Source: Phoronis ovalis
Taxonomy: Eukaryota; Phoronida; Phoronidae
Assembly (NCBI GenBank): GCA_028565635.1
Contig: JAOXYB010047303.1
Span: 1 to 12,158 of the forward strand
Direction: 5' to 3'
Length of the DNA: 12,158 bases
Position 1 is the first letter of the stretch, and each line of letters begins with the position of its first letter. Below the pieces are notes generated by a model. The model was not told the origin of the DNA, ran no database searches, and worked only from the letters and a program-made list of their open reading frames with translations. Position numbers and translations under genes: made by a program. Of the stretch, positions 7,545 to 12,158 are shown in pieces.

Positions 7545-9689
7545 ATGGCGTTAACCAACGAATCAAACAAGACAACGTGTAACGTTCCTAGCTACATGAA
7601 AACCACTGCTTCTGTACAAGAACGGTACTCGAAAACTAAAACCAATTCAAACTCAAAATGCACATTTCCTTGCAATAATGGAGCTCAGGAATCAAAAAAG
7701 ACCATAGTGAAATTAACCAATGGAAAATCAGACAACACAACGTCTAATGTTCCACACTATATGAAAAGCACCTCTTCAGTACAACTGAAGCACTCAAAAT
7801 CTAGCACATTGAATATAAATTTAAAATCCATTATTCCGTGCAATAACGGAATGATTGAATCGGAAAGGAACATTCCTGGTAAAACCTCGAATCTCCCGCC
7901 TTTCTGCATCCATCCACTCGTTCAAAACGTAAGTTGCTGTCCAACATGTTCACCGAAATATGTGTTCACACCGAAACGTATACCATCTCGTGCATCATCT
8001 GCAGGTCCACAAAACAATAACGCGATGAAGACAAATGCAGAGGAAGAAAAACACGTGGAACCCAAATTGGAATTAGTTAATATTGATGACGATGAACATA
8101 CTACTGTTGTTGATAGTGGAGACTCTGCTTCGCTTAAGGTAATATTAGACGATCTATCAGAATGCGAGATTGATATTTCCAATACACCACTACGCCTTAT
8201 CGTGGAGTCTGATTCAGAGCATTCAGCGAACAGTAACTCTTCGAAATTGCCAACAAATCAACTAACAGAACATGCTGAGACAGATCCACATTTTAAAGAA
8301 GAAGAGTCTTTTGAAGACAGTAACACGATGAAGAAAACTGCAGAGGAAGAAAAACACATGGAACCCAAATTGGAATTAGTTAATATTGATGATGATGAAC
8401 ATACTACTGTTGTTGATAGTGGAGACTCTGCTTCGCTTAAGGCAATATTAGACTACCTATCAGAATGCGAGATTGATATTTCCAATACACCACTACGCCT
8501 TATCGTGGAGTCTGATTCAGAGCATTCAGCGAACAGTAACTCTTCGAAATTGCCAACAAATCAACTAACAGAACATGCTGAGACAGATCCACATTTTAAA
8601 GAAAAAGAGTCTTTTGAAGACAGTGAGTTGTCAAAAAACGAATGCAGCTTAAAAGAAAATGTTTTCAAAAAGCCAGAAAACACGATCGTTTCTAGGGGCT
8701 ATAATGTAAGCAACAACAATAACATTATTGCCAGTGGAAATAACAAGGTTACGGACAGTCATGACGAGAAAGATGACTCATGCACATCTGGTGGTGATAG
8801 TACTGATAAAGACTTTCAATGTCAAGACGATGAATTAAACGACAGCGCTGCCACAGGTGACGATATAAGCTCGTCAGTATATAATAACGAAATTATTGCA
8901 AATTCACACACAGAAAATATGGCAAAGAGGATAAACCCAGTGGAAGACATTGTTAACATGGTAACAAAATTTTTGCCGCCAACGGCTCCAGGTCCTCATG
9001 TGATGTATGATGACATTATTGAGCATGTCATTTATATGAATTCGTGCAGAAATAATAATACATTCTCCAGGATTTCGTATTCTGGTACTCAAGTCAAACA
9101 TAACATAGAAAAGGAAAATTGCGGAAGAAACCGTACGAAAAACCTTAACCAAAGTTCAAGAAGTTTCGATGAGAGACAGGGCGTAACGCGTGCAAGTGGT
9201 GTTTGCAAAAGCGTTCTAGGAGAAACTGTAGCAACCGGCAAAACGGTTACTAGTAGTGGCCATAATATTAGTGATTACTCTAAGAGCAGCAGTCGCACTA
9301 TTTTTGAAAAAACTTGCACAATTCCAAACTGCGAGACACAGACACCATATCATGATACAGCAATTAAATTAATAGACAATACAACACAAGCCAAGTACAC
9401 TAACAATAACCGGTATCAGGCAGTATGTACTCCTTCCCACGAAGAAATGGATCGTTGTCTACAAATGCCTATGTCGCAAACCCCAAAAGAGCTCAGGTTT
9501 TTATTTACAGCGTATGACTTATTTTCGGAACTGAAATTTCTACGCATGCCAGCAGATTATTTCAAGTTGAATATTTTGAATAATTTATGTGTGAGAAACA
9601 TGTTCCATTTCTTCGTTAGCTTGGAAGTAGAAACATGGTTAGTTATCTGCTGTTGGATAGCATCATTTGTAATGGAAATAAATGTTTAG
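7545..9689 (+). CDS. Uncharacterised acidic, repeat-containing protein, 714 residues
   Basis: A single long open frame starts at an ATG with good context (accattATGG); an in-frame stop just upstream fixes it as the first Met. I do not recognise the family. Residues 3-109 are two diverged copies of a roughly 53-residue unit containing NVP-x-YMK-x-T-x-SVQ and PCNNG. Residues 121-135 carry a small Cys cluster (C-x9-CC-x2-C). Residues 158-360 are two nearly identical 101-residue acidic repeats. Residues 360-560 are Ser/Asn/Asp-rich with a short ordered-looking patch (about 465-505, LPPTAPGPHVMYDDIIEHVI). The end (about 635-714) is more hydrophobic and helix-prone, finishing with a segment at 697-710 that could be membrane-associated or buried. 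There is no signal peptide. Composition suggests a largely disordered intracellular protein, which is inference. An AATAAA follows at 9756, so the gene appears complete unless the last 32 codons are intron read-through (donor-like GTGAGA at 9591). It could be lineage-restricted. Confidence 0.75.
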   Translation: MALTNESNKTTCNVPSYMKTTASVQERYSKTKTNSNSKCTFPCNNGAQESKKTIVKLTNGKSDNTTSNVPHYMKSTSSVQLKHSKSSTLNINLKSIIPCNNGMIESERNIPGKTSNLPPFCIHPLVQNVSCCPTCSPKYVFTPKRIPSRASSAGPQNNNAMKTNAEEEKHVEPKLELVNIDDDEHTTVVDSGDSASLKVILDDLSECEIDISNTPLRLIVESDSEHSANSNSSKLPTNQLTEHAETDPHFKEEESFEDSNTMKKTAEEEKHMEPKLELVNIDDDEHTTVVDSGDSASLKAILDYLSECEIDISNTPLRLIVESDSEHSANSNSSKLPTNQLTEHAETDPHFKEKESFEDSELSKNECSLKENVFKKPENTIVSRGYNVSNNNNIIASGNNKVTDSHDEKDDSCTSGGDSTDKDFQCQDDELNDSAATGDDISSSVYNNEIIANSHTENMAKRINPVEDIVNMVTKFLPPTAPGPHVMYDDIIEHVIYMNSCRNNNTFSRISYSGTQVKHNIEKENCGRNRTKNLNQSSRSFDERQGVTRASGVCKSVLGETVATGKTVTSSGHNISDYSKSSSRTIFEKTCTIPNCETQTPYHDTAIKLIDNTTQAKYTNNNRYQAVCTPSHEEMDRCLQMPMSQTPKELRFLFTAYDLFSELKFLRMPADYFKLNILNNLCVRNMFHFFVSLEVETWLVICCWIASFVMEINV
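7551..7871 (+). repeat. Diverged N-terminal tandem repeat in gene 2
   Basis: Residues 3-53 and 57-109 align with small gaps. Both start LTN, then share NVP-x-YMK, SVQ, a Ser-Lys run, PCNNG and an ES-x-x-(T/N) ending. Divergence is high, so this duplication is much older than the 303-bp one in the same gene. The single Cys of each copy (43, 99) lies in the conserved CNNG motif. Confidence 0.75.
8018..8623 (+). repeat. Recent 303-bp in-frame tandem duplication in gene 2
   Basis: Unit 1 (8018-8320) and unit 2 (8321-8623) are 101 codons each and head to tail. By hand I count nine base differences in 303 (about 97% identity). They give seven amino-acid changes (Ala/Thr, Thr/Lys, Asn/Thr, Val/Met, Val/Ala, Asp/Tyr, Glu/Lys) and only one silent change. 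Each unit is acidic, with a NIDDDEHTTVVDSGDSASLK core. The in-frame length keeps the protein open. Confidence 0.95.
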
Positions 9690-9755
9690 ATAATTGTTAT
9701 AATTTAATTTAACATTTAAATTTGTAACATTTGCTAAACCGATTGATATTTATTA

Positions 9756-9761
9756 AATAAA
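9756..9761 (+). terminator. Polyadenylation signal of gene 2
   Basis: AATAAA lies 67 bases past the TAG stop. A G/T-rich stretch (about 9783-9797, including tggaatgtgtttt) follows 20-40 bases downstream, as expected of a cleavage downstream element. A small inverted repeat (TGGAATGT 9784-9791, ACATTCCA 9813-9820) overlaps this element. Confidence 0.65.
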
Positions 9762-10106
9762 CACGTAGTACCAAGATTTCCAGTGGAATGTGTTTTTATA
9801 ATTTTCTACTCAACATTCCAATTATATATGGTGAACATTTCATCTGCGCGTTAGGAAGTACGTTTTTATTATGATAGCTTCTTGTCAAGATGTCCTTTAA
9901 TCTCAGTTTTAAATTACGTTTCCATAATAGAAAGAATAAAACCAACCTACATAGAGCGAATTTGTAACATTAAATGTTAATCTCACGGATTTCAACTTTT
10001 ATTATTTTTTACGAGTTTATGATATGTTTCTTAAAGCAAGTTCTGTACGCGTTTAGTTATAATTGCTTGTAGGAAATCGGTTTACGTTACGTGGAGGAGT
10101 TGCATT
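9762..10106. other. Intergenic region, no gene seen
   Basis: AT-rich DNA after the gene 2 polyadenylation signal. Apart from the small inverted repeat at 9784-9820 I see no coding frame, RNA gene or repeat. Confidence 0.5.
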
Positions 10107-10814
10107 GCAAATATTATTCGACACAATTAATTCACAGTTATACTTTAAAGTTAAATTTTAACAAATTAAAAGGAAAATATAAACAGGCAAACGAATACAT
10201 ATTTTTAAAGTAAATAACTTAAACCTTTTATGTTTGTAATTTATTTTTCTCTGAGTAGGTCATGTAACCTGTATGGATAAAACGCTTAAGTAAAAACGCT
10301 AAGTTTTTGAAATATAAAATTTAAAAGAATGTAACTCAATAAACCACTAAGGGTACATAGTTGAAACTATGCACAAATAATCTTTACATATATAGCTACA
10401 AATCAGTGTCTCGTATTTTTTAAATAGTACTTTGTTCAATAGATATGAATTCTCAAAGTTTATACATAAGAAAAAAATCAGCAAAAATGAGATGATGAAA
10501 CTTTGAGAATTCATATTTTTAAGCAAGCAAAATTTCAAAAATCCGAGACACTGTTTTGTAGCTATATATGTAAGAAATATTTGTGCATAGGTTCAACTTG
10601 TAGTGTGAGGTGCTGTTGACTTTTGAATTTTACATTTAAAAAATGTATTTTTTTAACCCAAAATGGCAACTGCACAGGTTACATGACCAAAGAAAAAAAT
10701 TACAGATTTAGAAAGTTTAAGTTACTACTTTCAGAATAAATACGCTGTTATTTGTATAGCTAAAATTTAACTTAAAGTATAAAGTGTGAATAAATGGTGC
10801 TGAAAAATACTGGC
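10107..10814. repeat. Large imperfect palindrome (fold-back element)
   Basis: The left arm (about 10107-10461) and right arm (about 10498-10814) are reverse complements along almost their full length, around a 36-base spacer. Landmarks are a perfect 19-bp innermost pair (atatgaattctcaaagttt, 10443-10461 with 10498-10516), a strong block pairing 10360-10425 with about 10530-10597, a perfect 15-bp pair (ggtcatgtaacctgt, 10258-10272 with 10674-10688), and outer pairing of 10132-10165 with about 10755-10790. The arms differ by substitutions and small indels. No transposase frame is inside, and I could not see a clear target-site duplication. The best reading is a non-autonomous fold-back or MITE-like element; an inverted local duplication is the alternative. 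A transcript would form a long hairpin. Confidence 0.9.
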
Positions 10815-11767
10815 ATTTCTGAATCCCAATTTTAATATGTCCAATTTATATATATATAATTATTTGAACATTCAATTGGTTTATGTTATTTAGTATTACA
10901 CCAGCATCATGTACACAAGACCCAACAAAAAGTTTCACTTAAAAATGAAAATGATTATGTTTTCTATTTTTTTTTGAGAATTTGAAAGCCAAATCTGGTT
11001 TAAAACGAACAGTACTTTATATGCAACCCTATCAAGTTTAAGTTAGCCTAAGTGTAGACCCTTGTTGTATTTTTAAATTCTTTTTTGGTAAAAATTGAGT
11101 TTAAATCCGTATATAAATTTCTATCCCTGTATGCAACAAGGGTCCAGGGCCACGCACAAGCTTCAAGAATAGTCATACAGGGGGAGCTATTTACCAGTCA
11201 GGTTCCTGCCTGGCATTGATTTTAAAATTGGTTTTCTACTAGGCAAATTAAATTGACCAATCACACCATTGAAAAAGAGTTGACTCTGCGGAATGAACAT
11301 TTTAAAGTAGCTATTTGTGACCATTTGTCGTGTTATTGAGATTTTGTGTAGTACTATGGTAAAACAACAGGCTGGCTGAGGTTTTTAATACAAATCATTA
11401 CTTTACGAGATAAAAAATTAGACAGACATAATATCTTTAAGCAATTAATTAAACTTATATTTTAATCATAATTTTTTACCAACATCAGAATACAAAACTA
11501 AAGTATCAAAACATTTTAGACTCAGAGTCAGAACTCACAATAACTGGTTTGGCCCAGACTTTCTAAATGAAACTGCTTCAATGCTACTATTTAGTAGACT
11601 CTATATCTGACCCCCGTATCAAACTTTTTACATTTCTCTAAAGCAAATTCAACCGGCGATAAATACTCTTTGTAGCTGTTCACATAAACAATAATGCTAT
11701 TGTTGTTACTTTAATGTTTAAAAACGAGAATATGTATAGTTAGGCCGGACTGGTCAGAAATTACCAC
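10815..11767. other. Non-coding region, no gene seen
   Basis: AT-rich and without a credible open frame. It holds a short AT dinucleotide run (about 10847-10860), the inverted repeat at 11057-11144, and two inverted CCAAT-type words (ATTGGT 11227-11232 and ACCAAT 11256-11261). The segment at about 11140-11220 is noticeably less AT-rich than its surroundings and may be the edge of an unrecognised interspersed repeat. Confidence 0.45.
11057..11144. repeat. Short inverted repeat with 66-base loop
   Basis: gacccttgttg (11057-11067) is the exact reverse complement of caacaagggtc (11134-11144). The arms enclose AT-rich sequence. They could be the ends of a very small transposon-derived element or a chance hairpin. 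No flanking duplication is evident. Confidence 0.55.
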
Positions 11768-11880
11768 AGGGGGGTTGGTGCAAACAGGGGGGGGTCACGA
11801 ATTTTTGTGCAAGGCAAAAGGGGGGGTCATGAATTTTTTGTACACCACGAAAGGGGGGGGGGTTGACATTTTTTGCGCAG
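11768..11880 (+). repeat. G-tract tandem repeat with 33-bp period
   Basis: Four units each begin with A and a run of G: G6 (11769-11774), G8 (11787-11794), G7 (11820-11826) and G10 (11853-11862). Units 2 and 3 are exactly 33 bp (11786-11818, 11819-11851) and share the pattern G-run, TCA-(C/T)-GAATTTTT, GT-(G/A)-CA. Unit 1 is shortened to 18 bp and unit 4 is diverged (29 bp). Four G-runs on one strand make quadruplex formation plausible, though loops of 12-26 bases are long. The open frame read through this array is a by-product of the 33-bp period. Confidence 0.8.
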
Positions 11881-12015
11881 TGATTCTTGAAAACACCTTT
11901 CTTGATTTTCACAAACTAGTAGGAAAAGAGAGGATCCCTAAACAAGAAAATAAAATAAAAAGGCACACACAGCAGCAAGTCAACTTAATACCAAGTTACC
12001 CAGCAACCAAATAGT

Positions 12016-12158
12016 ATGAATGACAGTTCAGATGAAAATGATACTGACAGTGGTGAAGATGTAGTTGTAGCTGAAATAGGTATAGTAGTTCTAGTGATTC
12101 GGAGTCTGAAGACAAAAGATTAATAGCCAATCCTGTGAAAACACATTCTGGACGTATA
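12016..12158 (+). pseudogene. 5' part of a Ser/Asp/Glu-rich ORF, apparently frameshifted, cut by the window edge
   Basis: An ATG with A at -3 opens an acidic frame starting MNDSSDENDTDSGED that runs to a TAA at 12121. From about 12075 another frame takes over the same character (SSSSDSESED, 12084-12113) and stays open to the window end, finishing KTHSGRI. The switch fits one missing base in the A-run at 12074-12076. The acidic serine-rich start followed by a T-x-SGR-like motif resembles regions of transposable-element proteins, but the match is too short to assign. It could be a decayed element, a real gene with an assembly error, or chance. Confidence 0.4.

Noticed and set aside
10347-10538. 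63-codon minus-strand frame
   Set aside because: Falls across the spacer and inner arms of the large palindrome and has no coding character.
11775-12014. 79-codon + frame
   Set aside because: Its first half is a translation of the 33-bp G-tract array, open because the period is a multiple of three; the rest is unremarkable.
1-12158. CRISPR array, defence island, prophage or bacterial operon
   Set aside because: Intron, polyadenylation signals, OLF domain and long AT-rich spacers mark animal nuclear DNA; no spaced short direct repeats or bacterial gene order are present.

Overview
The window looks like nuclear DNA from an invertebrate animal, probably a marine one. A bivalve mollusc is my best guess, not something the sequence proves. 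The grounds are AT-rich sequence with long non-coding stretches, a GT-AG intron, AATAAA polyadenylation signals, Kozak-like starts (A at -3, G at +4), an olfactomedin-domain gene (a metazoan family), and fold-back and G-tract repeats. I see no bacterial operon, ribosome binding site, tRNA or rRNA.

Layout. 1-3273 is non-coding, with a few repeats and splice- or promoter-like motifs. 3307-6647 is gene 1 (+): two coding exons (3307-5674 and 5827-6647) joined across a 152-bp phase-1 intron. It encodes a secreted protein of about 1062 residues: signal peptide, long glycosylated coiled-coil stalk with an internal 88-residue duplication, acidic Ser/Thr linker, polyproline stretch, and a complete C-terminal olfactomedin (OLF) domain. 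6663-7544 holds the probable promoter, leader exon and 5'UTR intron of gene 2.

7545-9689 is gene 2 (+), an unrecognised, low-complexity, acidic 714-residue protein built partly from two independent tandem duplications, one of them very recent (303 bp, about 97% identical). Its polyadenylation signal is at 9756. From 9762 to the end I see no intact gene. This part holds a roughly 700-bp imperfect palindrome (10107-10814), a smaller inverted repeat (11057-11144), a G-tract array with 33-bp period (11768-11880), and at the right edge the start of a Ser/Asp/Glu-rich ORF that appears broken by a one-base frameshift (12016-12158).

Nothing links the two genes functionally. They are same-strand neighbours with separate 3' ends and separate promoter candidates. 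The most interesting points are the modular OLF gene with an intron whose retention would yield a stalk-only protein, the fast-changing repeats in gene 2, and the large palindrome downstream.
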